Below are positions 1 to 8,897 of a stretch of 64,000 nucleotides of DNA, in pieces (within the stretch, counting starts at the first letter, position 1; each line of letters opens with the position of its first letter). Where the stretch lies: NCBI RefSeq assembly GCF_002813325.1, contig NZ_PHUG01000001.1, positions 3,596,001 through 3,660,000 on the forward strand. Reading direction: 5' to 3'. This stretch comes from Janthinobacterium sp. 64. GTDB lineage: Bacteria > Pseudomonadota > Gammaproteobacteria > Burkholderiales > Burkholderiaceae_D. The position numbers and the translations under genes were made by a program. The notes below the pieces were generated by a model. That model searched no databases. It was not told where the DNA came from and saw only the letters and a list, made by a program, of their open reading frames with translations.

Positions 1-152
1 AGCACCACCACGCCGACATTGCCATGGCTCAACGCCGTCCACATCCCGCCAGCGGAGCTGGTGATATGGACTTCATGTTCGAGCTCAACGAGAAACTCCG
101 CCATGTCTTCGGCGTACTCCAGATTGTCTTCGACGATCAGTATTTTCGTCAT
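1..152 (-). CDS. Response regulator, N-terminal part only (runs off the window)
   Basis: The minus strand from the ATG at 152 reads MTKILIVEDNLEYAEDMAEF, the opening of a receiver domain: a first hydrophobic strand followed by the acidic ED pair that helps bind Mg2+. The gene leaves the window after about 50 codons, so the phosphoacceptor Asp and any output domain are not visible. It lies about 137 bp downstream of a histidine kinase on the same strand and is probably its partner. The direct view supports a receiver domain; which processes it controls cannot be said. Confidence 0.85.
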   Translation of the reverse strand, partial: MTKILIVEDNLEYAEDMAEFLVELEHEVHITSSAGGMWTALSHGNVGVVV

Positions 153-289
153 TGCAACGCCATTCTTCCATTAGTGAGCTACCGTGGGCAAACCATGCCA
201 TTCACTTCTACACCATGATGGACGGCACAATAGGTTTACGTCAAGGAATTATCACGGTTGCCTTCAGCGGAAGCAAGGCTTTTCCTTGT

Positions 290-1417
290 CTAGACAGGAA
301 GCGGCAACCAAATGCGGAAAAGCGCCCCGCCTTCGGGCAGATTATGCCCTTGCAAACTCCCCCCATGCACCTCGACAACGGCGCGCGCCATGTACAAGCC
401 CAGGCCAGCACCGGGATGCGTGGCATGGCTTCCACGGCTGCCTTTCTCGAACAGCTGCGCCATTTCTTCTTCCCGCAAGCCGGGCCCCGCATCGCGCACG
501 CACAGGGCCACGCCGCCCTCGGGCACCAGCCTGGCCGACACGGTGATGGCACTGCCCGGCGGGCTGAACTTGACGGCATTGTCCAGCAGGATTTTCAGGC
601 ACAGGGCCATGCCGGGCACGTCGCAGCGCAGGCGGGCCGGCAAGTCTTCATCCAGTTCCAGCTGCACGGTGTGGCTGGCCGGCACGGTGGCGGCCGCCTG
701 CTGCAGCAAGGCCAGCGGCGCGATGCCGTCGGCGGCCCGCTCGCGGCCAAGCGCCGCCATGCGCTCGGGCGACAGATAATCGTCGATCATGCCCAGCAGG
801 CGGTCGACGGCCGTCTGGATTTTCACGTAGCGCTTGCGCGTGGCCTCGTCGGCGTCTTTCGACGTCGAAACCAGGCGCTGGATGGCGCCGTCGATGGTGG
901 CCAGCGGCGTGCGAAATTCATGCGACAGCATCGAGGCGAAGCGCTTCTGCTCCTTTTCCCGCTCCGCTTCCTGCGCCTGGATGGCGCTGACGTCGCGCAG
1001 CGTGCCCGCCAAGGTCACGCCCCGCCCGGCCGCCGCGGGCACGATGGTCGAGCTGATTTCCAGCGCCAGTAGATGCCCGTCGGCATGCGGCAATTCCACT
1101 TCGCGCAGCAGGGACAAACGGCTGGTGTCGCCATCACGCCAGCGCTGCAGACGGGCCGGCAGATCGGCCGCCAGGCGCGCCGCGTGGCTCTGCAAGGCGG
1201 CCAGGTCATGGCCCGTCAGGTGCTGCGCGGCGGGGCTGATGTAGAGTAATTCGAGGGTGGTGGCGTCGAGCAGGAAGGCTGCGTCGCGGCCGTGTTCGGC
1301 CAGCAGGCGGAACTGCGCTTCGCCCGCGCGCGCGCGCAGCAGGGCGCGGCGCAACTGGACGAAACGCAGCGCCATGAGGATGGCGCCGGCAAGCAGCAGA
1401 AGGAGAAAGGGCAGCAT
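290..1417 (-). CDS. PAS-domain sensor histidine kinase
   Basis: This 375-residue membrane-anchored kinase has one N-terminal transmembrane helix (about residues 2-19), a PAS fold (about 33-145) and a HisKA dimerisation/phosphoacceptor domain with the H-box SHEFRTPLATIDG. An HATPase_c domain follows, with N-box DNAVKF, G1 DAGPGL and G2 GAGLGLYMARAV. All catalytic boxes look intact. There is essentially no periplasmic sensor loop, so the signal is probably read in the cytoplasm by the PAS domain. The start is 49 bp after the helicase gene stop and a response regulator gene follows, which suggests a two-component pair. The ligand is unknown. Confidence 0.88.
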   Translation of the reverse strand: MLPFLLLLLAGAILMALRFVQLRRALLRARAGEAQFRLLAEHGRDAAFLLDATTLELLYISPAAQHLTGHDLAALQSHAARLAADLPARLQRWRDGDTSRLSLLREVELPHADGHLLALEISSTIVPAAAGRGVTLAGTLRDVSAIQAQEAEREKEQKRFASMLSHEFRTPLATIDGAIQRLVSTSKDADEATRKRYVKIQTAVDRLLGMIDDYLSPERMAALGRERAADGIAPLALLQQAAATVPASHTVQLELDEDLPARLRCDVPGMALCLKILLDNAVKFSPPGSAITVSARLVPEGGVALCVRDAGPGLREEEMAQLFEKGSRGSHATHPGAGLGLYMARAVVEVHGGSLQGHNLPEGGALFRIWLPLPV

Positions 1418-1466
1418 GCGTTATACCTGGCAGGAAAGAATCGCCAAGTATAAGCGCGCGGCAGCG

Positions 1467-4400
1467 TTAATCTTCCAGCGGGGCGAAAATCTGCTGCAAG
1501 TCTTCCTGCGTGAGCGCCATCTTCTGCGCTTCGCCTTCGGCCAGGATCGATTGCGCCAGCTCCGATTTCTTTTGCTGCAGCAACTGGATTTTTTCTTCCA
1601 GGGTGCCCTTCGCAATCAATTTGTAGACGAACACGGGCTTGTCCTGGCCGATGCGCCAGGCGCGGTCCGTAGCCTGGTTTTCCGCCGCCGGATTCCACCA
1701 CGGATCGTAATGGATGACCGTGTCGGCCGCCGTCAGGTTCAGGCCCACGCCGCCCGCTTTCAGGCTGATCAGGAAAATCGGCACGGCGCCCTGCTGGAAG
1801 GCCGCCACTTGCGCGCCCCGGTCCTTCGTTTCGCCCGTCAGCAAGGCGTAGGGAATGTCGCGCGATTCGAGTTCTTCCTCGATCAATTCCAGCATGCTGG
1901 TAAATTGCGAGAAGACGAGGATCTTGCGCCCTTCGTCGAGCAAGTCTTCCACCATCTGCATCAGGTCGAGCAGCTTGGCCGAACCGGCCGACTGCTTCTT
2001 CGCCGGCAGGGATTTCACCAGGCGCGGGTCGCAACAGACCTGCCGCAGTTTCAGCAGCGCTTCGAGGATGACGATCTGGCTGCGCGCCACACCCTTCTTG
2101 TCGATTTCCTCGCGCACTTTCTGATCCATCGCCAGACGCACGGTTTCATACAGGTCGCGCTGCGGCCCCGTCAATTCCACCTTGCGCACCATTTCCGTCT
2201 TCGGCGGGAGCTCTTTGGCCACATTGTCTTTCGTGCGGCGCAGCAGGAACGGTTTGATGCGGCGGTTCAGCAGCATGCGGCGCAGCGGATCGTCCTGGCG
2301 CTCGATCGGATGGCGGAACTGGGTGTTGAACGTCTTCTCGTCGCCCAGCAAGCCCGGCAGCAGGAAGTGGAATTGCGACCACAATTCGCCCAGATGATTT
2401 TCCAGCGGCGTGCCGGACAAACACAGGCGGTGGCGCGCGCGCAGCAAGCCCGCGCTTTGCGCCGCCTTGCTGCGCGTATTCTTGATGTAGTGCGATTCGT
2501 CGAGGATGACCAGGTGGAAATCGTGCTCGCGCAAGGTTTCCTCGTCGCGCGGCAACAGGGCGTAGGTGGTCAGCACCAGGTCGCATTGATCGATCTGGTC
2601 GAATTGCTGGGCGCGGTCCTTGCCTTGCAGCAGCAACACTTTCAGGCTGGGCGCGAATTTGGCCGCCTCGTCCTGCCAGTTGCCCATCAAACTCGTCGGT
2701 GCAATGACGAGAGCCGGATGCGTGAGGCGTCCCGCTTCCTTTTCCACCAAAATATGCGCCAGGGTCTGCACGGTTTTACCGAGACCCATGTCATCGGCCA
2801 GGATGCCCGCCAGGTCATGGTCGCGCAGGAATTGCATCCACGCCAGGCCATCGGCCTGGTAGTCGCGCAGGGTCGCCTGCAGGCCGGCTGGCGCCGCCAC
2901 TTTTTGCACGGAACCGAACTGGCTCAGCTTGCGGCCCATGGCGCGCAACTGCTCGCCGCCCGTCCAGCGCAGTTCCAGCCCCCGCGCCAGCTCCTCCAGG
3001 CGCGCCGCATCGAGGGTCGACATGCGCACCGCATGTTTGATCTTGTCGCTGAAGTACAGTTCCCCCAGGGTGTTGAGGATGGGGCGCACACGGCCCCACG
3101 GCAGCGCGACGCGCGTGCCGTCCGGCAAGGTCGCCAGCATCTGGTCATCGTCGGCATGCGCCTCGATGACTTTCGGGTTGAAATCGTTGGGCGCGTTGCG
3201 GATCAGCTGCACCAGCACGGGCAGCAGCGGCACTCTTTCCTGGTTGACAACGATGCCCAGTTCCAGCTCGAACCAGGCATTGCCGCTGTCCGGGTCCTGG
3301 TCGTCGATCTCCGCGTACCAGTCGCCCACGTCGCTGACGTCATAGCGGTACTTGGCCGTTTTTTCCACGATCCAGCCCTGCTCCAGCAAGGCATCGATGC
3401 CGGACTCGGCAAAGCGCAGCCATTCCGCCTGGGACGGCAGTTGCAAGGCGCCCTTCAAGCCGCTCAAGGGGGCCGAGCCCGGCTTCTTGAATTGCAGCTC
3501 GGCCAGGGTGGCCAGCGCGCGCGCTTCATCGAGCGTATTTCTCTGGATAATTTCCGTCACCTCGCCCACTTGCCGCACCACGCGCTGCGACGGGTCGAAC
3601 GAGACTCTTTCCCCATCGTAGTCGTAGGACAGCACGGCAAAATCGCTCCAGCGCTGCGCGCTGCCATCGGCCAGCATGGCGCTGTCGAGCAGCAGGACCG
3701 GTTGCGCCGGCACGTCCTTGCGCAAGCGCTGCGGCAACGGTTGCGGCAGCGGCATCAAATGCTGCAATCCTTGCGCCAGCAGCAGTTGCGACACGCGCAC
3801 CTTGTCGTTCGCATTGAGCGGCGGCGCCTGCGCCACCAGCGCCTGCAGATCGGCGAGGGAAATATCGGAGCCGCCCTGGTTCAGTTCCAGCACGCCGCAC
3901 GACAGGTTGTCGATGTACCACGGCGGATCGGTGGGCAGCATGTAGTCGATCTGGTCGGCGCCATGGTGCTTCGCGCCTTCCGGCGGGTCCACTTGCCAGC
4001 CCAGGCGCATGGTCTTGCCTTCGTCGCGCCAGAACAGGCGCGCGGGACGCACGGGACCTTCCTTCAACGGGTACACGAGGCCATTGCCGACGTCTGCCCA
4101 GGAATTGGCCCACAACAGTTTATCTTGCTCGGCCAGCATTTTCAGCAGGGCCGCGCCCACCTTGCCCTTCGGCTCCGTGGCGCTGCCCGTCTGCGAATTC
4201 TGCCCGCTGCGCATGGCCACGAAGAAACGCACGAGGTCTTCGTCGGCTGGCGTCAAAAAGGTGGGCGGCGCCGACAGCAGCGAAAAGATTTCGCTGATGG
4301 GAGAAGCGGCCGCCACGTCGCCATTCGGCCGCAGCCGCGCCTTGTACAGGCACAGGGCCACATGGCGGCCACCGCTGGTGGGCGCCAGCACGTAGATCAA

Positions 4401-4580
4401 GCGATGCGCGTTGAGTTTGGGGTCCGGTTCGGCAATCGTCAGCACGGCCTTCGGATGGGCGGCAGCCTCCACCCGCTGCAGCCAGGTGGCGACGGCATAC
4501 GGCAAAGGCGCTCCCGGCGCGCTGGCCGGGGCAACTGGGGTTTCACTGGTTTCGTCGCGGGTAAAATCCATGGGGCGCAT
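1467..4580 (-). CDS. SNF2-family DEAD/DEAH-box helicase
   Basis: This is a large Swi2/Snf2 ATPase of about 1037 residues. The first 500 or so residues are family-specific with no motif I recognise. The ATPase core then begins with DDMGLGKTVQT (Walker A, near residue 602), followed by the DESH form of the DEAH box (near 695) and the SGTPLEN motif. The C-terminal helicase lobe carries VFSQFTSMLELIEEEL, SLKAGGVGLNLT and the arginine-finger-type DRAWRIGQ. Such proteins translocate on double-stranded DNA and are usually linked to transcription recycling or repair. The frame opens further up to 4655, but the upstream residues look unlike coding sequence. I chose the ATG at 4580; 4571 is an equal alternative, and neither has a strong ribosome-binding site. 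Confidence 0.9.
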   Translation of the reverse strand: MRPMDFTRDETSETPVAPASAPGAPLPYAVATWLQRVEAAAHPKAVLTIAEPDPKLNAHRLIYVLAPTSGGRHVALCLYKARLRPNGDVAAASPISEIFSLLSAPPTFLTPADEDLVRFFVAMRSGQNSQTGSATEPKGKVGAALLKMLAEQDKLLWANSWADVGNGLVYPLKEGPVRPARLFWRDEGKTMRLGWQVDPPEGAKHHGADQIDYMLPTDPPWYIDNLSCGVLELNQGGSDISLADLQALVAQAPPLNANDKVRVSQLLLAQGLQHLMPLPQPLPQRLRKDVPAQPVLLLDSAMLADGSAQRWSDFAVLSYDYDGERVSFDPSQRVVRQVGEVTEIIQRNTLDEARALATLAELQFKKPGSAPLSGLKGALQLPSQAEWLRFAESGIDALLEQGWIVEKTAKYRYDVSDVGDWYAEIDDQDPDSGNAWFELELGIVVNQERVPLLPVLVQLIRNAPNDFNPKVIEAHADDDQMLATLPDGTRVALPWGRVRPILNTLGELYFSDKIKHAVRMSTLDAARLEELARGLELRWTGGEQLRAMGRKLSQFGSVQKVAAPAGLQATLRDYQADGLAWMQFLRDHDLAGILADDMGLGKTVQTLAHILVEKEAGRLTHPALVIAPTSLMGNWQDEAAKFAPSLKVLLLQGKDRAQQFDQIDQCDLVLTTYALLPRDEETLREHDFHLVILDESHYIKNTRSKAAQSAGLLRARHRLCLSGTPLENHLGELWSQFHFLLPGLLGDEKTFNTQFRHPIERQDDPLRRMLLNRRIKPFLLRRTKDNVAKELPPKTEMVRKVELTGPQRDLYETVRLAMDQKVREEIDKKGVARSQIVILEALLKLRQVCCDPRLVKSLPAKKQSAGSAKLLDLMQMVEDLLDEGRKILVFSQFTSMLELIEEELESRDIPYALLTGETKDRGAQVAAFQQGAVPIFLISLKAGGVGLNLTAADTVIHYDPWWNPAAENQATDRAWRIGQDKPVFVYKLIAKGTLEEKIQLLQQKKSELAQSILAEGEAQKMALTQEDLQQIFAPLED

Positions 4581-4733
4581 GTTTGTGTAAAGGTCGTATC
4601 CAAATCGGCAACAGGCAATATTATCCGCCATACAGGCCTTGCTGGCTTGATTCACACACGCTCTTTGAACAGTTTTAATGCGCGATGCCTAAAAAATAAG
4701 TATTTAATACGACACTTGGGACCCGCAGACGGC

Positions 4734-4758
4734 AAAAATGGCCCGTCACGGGCCATCT
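4734..4758 (-). terminator. Intrinsic terminator after the YbjN gene
   Basis: The inverted repeat ATGGCCCGT/ACGGGCCAT (4739-4757) is followed on the minus strand by TTTTTG. This is a textbook rho-independent terminator, 24 bp past the YbjN stop. It marks the end of the long minus-strand adhesin/TonB operon. Confidence 0.75.
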
Positions 4759-4781
4759 TCGCCACCCGTGGATGGTTCTTG

Positions 4782-5273
4782 TCAGGCCGGCACAGTTTCT
4801 TCTTCCGCCACGCTGGCGGCCTCGACTACCGGCGCCGTGCCCGTATCGGCTGGCGTAAAGTTGCGCAAAAACAAAAAGAACTGGCCCATCATCTGCGTCC
4901 ACAGTTGCAGATTGATATTCAGGTATTCGCGGCTGACGCCACCGGCGACCAGCACATCCATTTCCAGCACGACGAAATCGCCATGCTGGGCCACGCGGGC
5001 AAAACGCTTGCTGCGGTGCCATTCGGCCAGCAAGCCGGCCGGCAAGTCGCCGCCCTGCACGCGCAGCGGGCAGCTCAGGGTCAGGTCCGCGTACTGGCCA
5101 GGCGCCGTTTCATTGCCCCACAGCACTTGAAAGCCGATGCCATGGCTGGCACTGTGCAGGCGCACGACGCCGTCGTGTTCGATGCTCGTCACGGCGCAGC
5201 CGGCCGCCTTGATGGCCTCGGCCGTTTGTTCCGCATTCAGGGTGGTCAGCAAGTTGGTGTTGGTGTGTTCCAT
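4782..5273 (-). CDS. YbjN domain-containing protein
   Basis: This is a small soluble protein of about 163 residues. Its sequence fits the YbjN family, whose fold resembles type III secretion chaperones: a short helix, then the beta-rich stretch around GIGFQVLWGNE, then the closing helix with LWTQMMGQFFLFLRNF. No signal peptide is present. The ATG at 5273 (MEHTNTN) is preferred because GGA lies 7 bases upstream; in-frame ATGs at 5279 and 5288 are alternatives. It is the last gene of the operon, 29 bp after the coiled-coil protein. A chaperone-like role for an exported partner is only an inference from the fold and position. Confidence 0.7.
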   Translation of the reverse strand: MEHTNTNLLTTLNAEQTAEAIKAAGCAVTSIEHDGVVRLHSASHGIGFQVLWGNETAPGQYADLTLSCPLRVQGGDLPAGLLAEWHRSKRFARVAQHGDFVVLEMDVLVAGGVSREYLNINLQLWTQMMGQFFLFLRNFTPADTGTAPVVEAASVAEEETVPA

Positions 5274-5302
5274 CGTCATTCCATTCATTTCAAAAAATAA
5301 AG

Positions 5303-5974
5303 TTATTGGGGTGCCGCCGCGGGAGCGGCCGGCGTTTCCGTCTGGCGCGCGTCAAAGCGTCCCTGGTACAGCTGGTCGCCATATTGCTGGGCGATTTGTT
5401 CCAGCTTGACCCGGCTTTGCGCGGCGAACGGCTGGCGCGCTTGCATGACGCCCAGCACATCGAGGCCTTCATACGCACGCAGGATGTCTTGCCCGGCCGC
5501 ATACAGCTGGGCATTCTTGCTTTCGCAGCGCGCCAGGGCGCTCCGCTGGGACGTCACTTCGCCGTCGAGGCGCGCACGCTCCGCTTCGATCTGCTTGCCC
5601 GTGGCGGCCAGCCGTTCGCTGGCCTGGCGGTACTGCGCCAGGCTGGCCGTTGCCTCTTGCGCGGCGGCGGCGCCGCGCTGTTGCTCGGCTGCCAGCTTTT
5701 CCCGCTGCGCGCGCTCCTGCGCCAGCTGCGACTGGCTGCGCGCCAGCTCCTTTTTCAAGCCGTCGCTGGCAGGCGCGGCGGCAGCGGGCACGGCCTTGGC
5801 TTTGAGTACGTCCAGCTCGCCGCGCGTCTGCTGCAATTGCGCCGTCACATTGCGCAATTCGGCCCGCAGACGCTCTTCCATGCTTTGCCCCTTCTGTCCC
5901 TGCGCCTGGGCCGTGCCGGCGCCCAGCAAGCTCAGCAACAGCAAAGGCAGGCGCATTTTCTTGGATATCAACAT
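5303..5974 (-). CDS. Periplasmic coiled-coil protein of unknown function
   Basis: The 223-residue product has a cleavable signal peptide (cut after GAGTAQA) followed by a long Ala/Gln/Glu/Arg-rich coiled coil (about residues 28-160). Its short C-terminal segment has a single Cys (SALARCESKNAQLYAAG) and an Ala/Pro tail. The start has a good AAGGAG ribosome-binding site. It begins 9 bp after the porin gene stop and is therefore almost certainly co-transcribed with it. Proteins of this look sit next to TonB/porin clusters in other proteobacteria, as far as I recall, but I know of no defined activity. It may be a periplasmic spacer or scaffold between the TonB complex and an outer-membrane partner. 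Confidence 0.65.
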   Translation of the reverse strand: MLISKKMRLPLLLLSLLGAGTAQAQGQKGQSMEERLRAELRNVTAQLQQTRGELDVLKAKAVPAAAAPASDGLKKELARSQSQLAQERAQREKLAAEQQRGAAAAQEATASLAQYRQASERLAATGKQIEAERARLDGEVTSQRSALARCESKNAQLYAAGQDILRAYEGLDVLGVMQARQPFAAQSRVKLEQIAQQYGDQLYQGRFDARQTETPAAPAAAPQ

Positions 5975-5983
5975 CGTGGCTCC

Positions 5984-7711
5984 TTAAAAGCGCGCGTTCA
6001 GTTCGATTTGCAGCGTGTCGATCGACAGCGCCGACCCGAACACTTCGCGGCTCGACGTCCAGCGGCCGTTCAGCCAGGTATTCTTGTCGAGCGCATACGC
6101 ACCGCCCAGGTAATAGCCGCGCGCATTCGTGCCGCCCAGGTGGAAGGTGGAATCGTTGTAGGCGTCAGGCAAGGCGTCCGGTTCGATGCGCTTGTAGCCG
6201 AGCAACACGTTCCAGTCGCCGCGCGCGGCCGGGCTGGCCTTGCCCAGGGTCGCCTGCAGCATGTAGGCATTGCCGCCGCTCCTGAAATCGGCTTGCGAGA
6301 CGCCGCCCGTGCCGCCGAAGTTGTTCATGATGCCGCCCTTGGCGCGCGCCCACATGGCACTCTTGTCGTAGGCCATGTTGCGCACATAATCGCCTTCGAT
6401 GCGCAAGTCCTGGCCGCCCGCCACCTTGCTGTCCCAGCGCGCATTGATATTGGCCAGACGGAATTTAGAGGCCAGACCGACGAATTGCGGCTGCGGCGTG
6501 TTCGCCGGATCGAGCGGGTTCAAGGCGATATTGCGCAGCAACATCAAGCTATTGCCCTTTTGCATGCTCGATGGACGCGACCAGTCCGTGCTGCAGCCAT
6601 CGGCGCCCGCGTACAGCGCACACGGCTGCGAGTACTCTCCGCTGATGTTGCGGAAGTTGTAGTAGGCCAGGGCGCCGCGCAATTGGTGGTCGCTATTGAT
6701 CTTCCACGAGGCGCCCACTTGCGCGCCCAGCAGCCACTTGTTTTCGCTGGCCATTTTTGCCTGGCTGCGGCTCGGTGCATTGTCGGACGAGTACTCGAGC
6801 GGAATGATGCCCAGGGTGCCGAAGACGGTGACGTCCTTGTTCGCGCCCACCGGTTGCTGCAGCTTGGCGGCGATGCCGTCGAAATTGAGTTCGCTGGAAA
6901 ACAGTTCGTCGCCAGAGACGAATGGATTGTCGAAGCGGCCCGCCGTCAGTTTCAGCCAGGAAGCGGGCTGGTACGACAACCAGGCCTGGTCCAGCCAGAT
7001 ATTTTTCTTGCCCAGGCCGCCACCGAGGGTTTGCGTGGTCGACACGGGGCTGTCGTCGTTGCCGCTGGCCAGGCGGATACCCGCTTGCGTGTTGTCGGAA
7101 AGGTCGGCCAGGATGCCCAGGCGGGCACGCGCGCGCAGCAAGTGCTTGCGGTCTTCGCGCGTGTTCAGCAGCGCCGGCAGGGCCAGGTTGGTGTTCGCAT
7201 TGACGTCGTAGCCGCTGCCGCTGTTGAGCGAGCGCCAGTCGATCTCGATATTGCTGTTGGCCATGTCGTAATAGCGCGATTCGTAGCGCGCGCGCACATC
7301 GCCTTCCAGACGGATGCGCTTGGTCCAGGCCGGCGTTTCATTCGGCGCCGCCCAGCCGCCCGCCTTGGCTTCGGCCAGCACTTGCCCCTTGATCTCGTCG
7401 CGGATCTGCTCGCGCACGGTGTGCGACAGATACGGCACGCGCACGTCGCCCGGCTGTACCTGCGCCAGGGCCGCCGGCGCGGCGGCCGGACGGGCTTGCG
7501 CTTCGCTCTGCGCTTGCGCCAGCAGCGCCTCGCCGGCATCCTTGTTGAGGGCGCCGCTCTGGATCAGGCCGCGGATCAGTTTGACCATGGTGCTGTCCGC
7601 CGGTGCTTGCGCTTGTGCTTGCACGGCGCCTGCCGCCACGCTCAGGGCCAGGGCAGCGAGCGCCAGCGGAAGGCGGCGCAGACGCTGTGGGGAGGTAAAT
7701 AAGGAATTCAT
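5984..7711 (-). CDS. Putative outer-membrane porin (Porin_5-like)
   Basis: A 575-residue protein with a signal peptide ending near AGAVQAQAQA. A short periplasmic helical segment follows (MVKLIRGLIQSGALNKDAGEALL), then a beta-barrel domain with alternating aromatic strands such as GDVRARYESRYYD and WLKLTAGRFDNPFVSGDELF. It ends in an aromatic residue (LQIELNARF), the classic outer-membrane sorting signal. This layout matches the putative porin family PF16930. The ATG follows an AAGAAG ribosome-binding site. It lies 36 bp after tonB, so the barrel may be a client or partner of this TonB system, although porins normally need no energy. The substrate is unknown. Confidence 0.82.
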   Translation of the reverse strand: MNSLFTSPQRLRRLPLALAALALSVAAGAVQAQAQAPADSTMVKLIRGLIQSGALNKDAGEALLAQAQSEAQARPAAAPAALAQVQPGDVRVPYLSHTVREQIRDEIKGQVLAEAKAGGWAAPNETPAWTKRIRLEGDVRARYESRYYDMANSNIEIDWRSLNSGSGYDVNANTNLALPALLNTREDRKHLLRARARLGILADLSDNTQAGIRLASGNDDSPVSTTQTLGGGLGKKNIWLDQAWLSYQPASWLKLTAGRFDNPFVSGDELFSSELNFDGIAAKLQQPVGANKDVTVFGTLGIIPLEYSSDNAPSRSQAKMASENKWLLGAQVGASWKINSDHQLRGALAYYNFRNISGEYSQPCALYAGADGCSTDWSRPSSMQKGNSLMLLRNIALNPLDPANTPQPQFVGLASKFRLANINARWDSKVAGGQDLRIEGDYVRNMAYDKSAMWARAKGGIMNNFGGTGGVSQADFRSGGNAYMLQATLGKASPAARGDWNVLLGYKRIEPDALPDAYNDSTFHLGGTNARGYYLGGAYALDKNTWLNGRWTSSREVFGSALSIDTLQIELNARF

Positions 7712-7747
7712 CGCTTCTTTCGGTAAATGAGGAATTAGTTCATGCGC

Positions 7748-8464
7748 TTACGGGCGCCGACCTTTAATGGAAACGCGGGCCGGGAACCGCAGGGATGCCG
7801 GTGGCCGCTCGTCGGCGCGGAAATCGCGCACCATGGCCAGCACTTGCTCATCGGTCTGCGCATTGCCCGTGCCTTGCACCAGCTGCACCTTCGTCGTCTT
7901 GCCTTCCGCATCGAGCCACAGGTCGACGCGGATATCGCTAAACGCCAGCTGGCGCGTGCGCGGGTCGCGGGCGAACGCCATCTGCAGGGCATTGGCCACA
8001 TAGCGGCCATACGATCCCGCGCCGAGTCCGCCGCCACCGCCGCCGCCCGTCATGCCGCCGCCGCGCCCGGCCTGGATGCCGAAGGCGTCGCTGCCGGCCT
8101 GCGCCGCACCATCGATGGTGACGGGGTCGCCCTTGTCCGGCGACGGGCTTTCCGGCGCGTCATCCATGGGCTTGTCGGCCGGCGTCGGTTCCGGTTCCGA
8201 CACTTCCGGCACCACCTTGTCGGGCGTCGGTTCCGGCAGTTTTTCCGGTTCCGGCGGCGGCGGTGGTGGCGGCGGCAGCATCAGCATCGGCGGGGCCGCC
8301 ACTTCGCGCTTGGTGGCGGCCGTGTCGGACAGCAAATACCAGACCAGCGCGGCCAGACCAGCGGCCAGCAGCGCGCCGCCAGCCACGCCGCCCCAGCGGC
8401 GCCACCACTGCGCCGCGCCCGACGCTTCCGGGGCGGCCATCTTCATCATATCGTCACGCTTCAC
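7748..8464 (-). CDS. tonB: TonB-family energy transducer
   Basis: The 238-residue protein begins with a short cytoplasmic tail and one transmembrane helix (about residues 26-46). A stiff Pro-rich periplasmic stretch follows (PPPPPPPPEPEKLPEPTPD), then a Gly-rich linker and a TonB C-terminal domain of about 90 residues (YGRYVANALQMAF, then VDLWLDAEGKTTKVQLVQG). TonB carries inner-membrane proton energy from ExbBD to outer-membrane partners. The start is a GTG at 8464 with GGAG 6 bases upstream, 10 bp after exbD. The linkage to a TPS pair and a porin, with no receptor gene beside it, suggests a dedicated rather than a general TonB. Confidence 0.88.
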   Translation of the reverse strand: MKRDDMMKMAAPEASGAAQWWRRWGGVAGGALLAAGLAALVWYLLSDTAATKREVAAPPMLMLPPPPPPPPEPEKLPEPTPDKVVPEVSEPEPTPADKPMDDAPESPSPDKGDPVTIDGAAQAGSDAFGIQAGRGGGMTGGGGGGGLGAGSYGRYVANALQMAFARDPRTRQLAFSDIRVDLWLDAEGKTTKVQLVQGTGNAQTDEQVLAMVRDFRADERPPASLRFPARVSIKGRRP

Positions 8465-8474
8465 CTTGCGCTCC

Positions 8475-8884
8475 TCATGCCGGCTTGCCGGTCACCAGGC
8501 CCACCTGGTTCAGGTCGATCCGGCGCAGCAAGTCGAGCACTTCGACCACTTTCGCGTATTGCACGGCAGCATCGCCACGCACGATCACGGGAAAGTCGGG
8601 CGTCAGGGCCTTTTCCGTGCGCAAGCGCTCTTCCAGCTCGGGCAGGGTGACGGGATAGGCATCGAGAAAGACCTGGCCCGCGTTGTCGATGGTGATGGCC
8701 TTGGTCTTCGGTTTTTCCAGCGCCATGGCCGAACTGGCCTTGGGCAGGTCGACCTTGATGCCGGGAATGCTGGCGTTGCTGGTCAGAATAAAAATCACCA
8801 GCACCACCAGCAGCACGTCGACGAAGGGCGTGATGTTGATGCCGCCGCTACGCTTGCGGGGGTAAACTTGGCGGAGGTGGCCAT
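8475..8884 (-). CDS. exbD: ExbD/TolR-family protein with an apparent frameshift near its start
   Basis: From the ATG at 8884 (13 bp after the exbB stop) the reading begins MATSAKFTP. The rest of a good ExbD lies in another frame: RKRSGGINITPFVDVLLVV, one transmembrane helix with the conserved proton-path Asp, then the periplasmic domain through DLPKASSAM to VGLVTGKPA. The join falls on five C residues (8858-8862). One extra C gives a continuous 136-residue ExbD. As written, the first frame stops after 29 codons. The second frame has only a GTG at 8816 as a start, which would remove the Asp and half of the helix. This is either a sequence error, a real indel or recoding. ExbD normally works with ExbB to drive TonB. 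Confidence 0.82.
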
Positions 8885-8897
8885 GGTTATGTGCCCC

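Noticed and set aside
1257..5300. A 1347-codon plus-strand frame opposite the helicase gene
   Set aside because: It is an antisense shadow of the SNF2 gene with Arg/Gln/His-rich random composition; the minus strand has intact helicase motifs.
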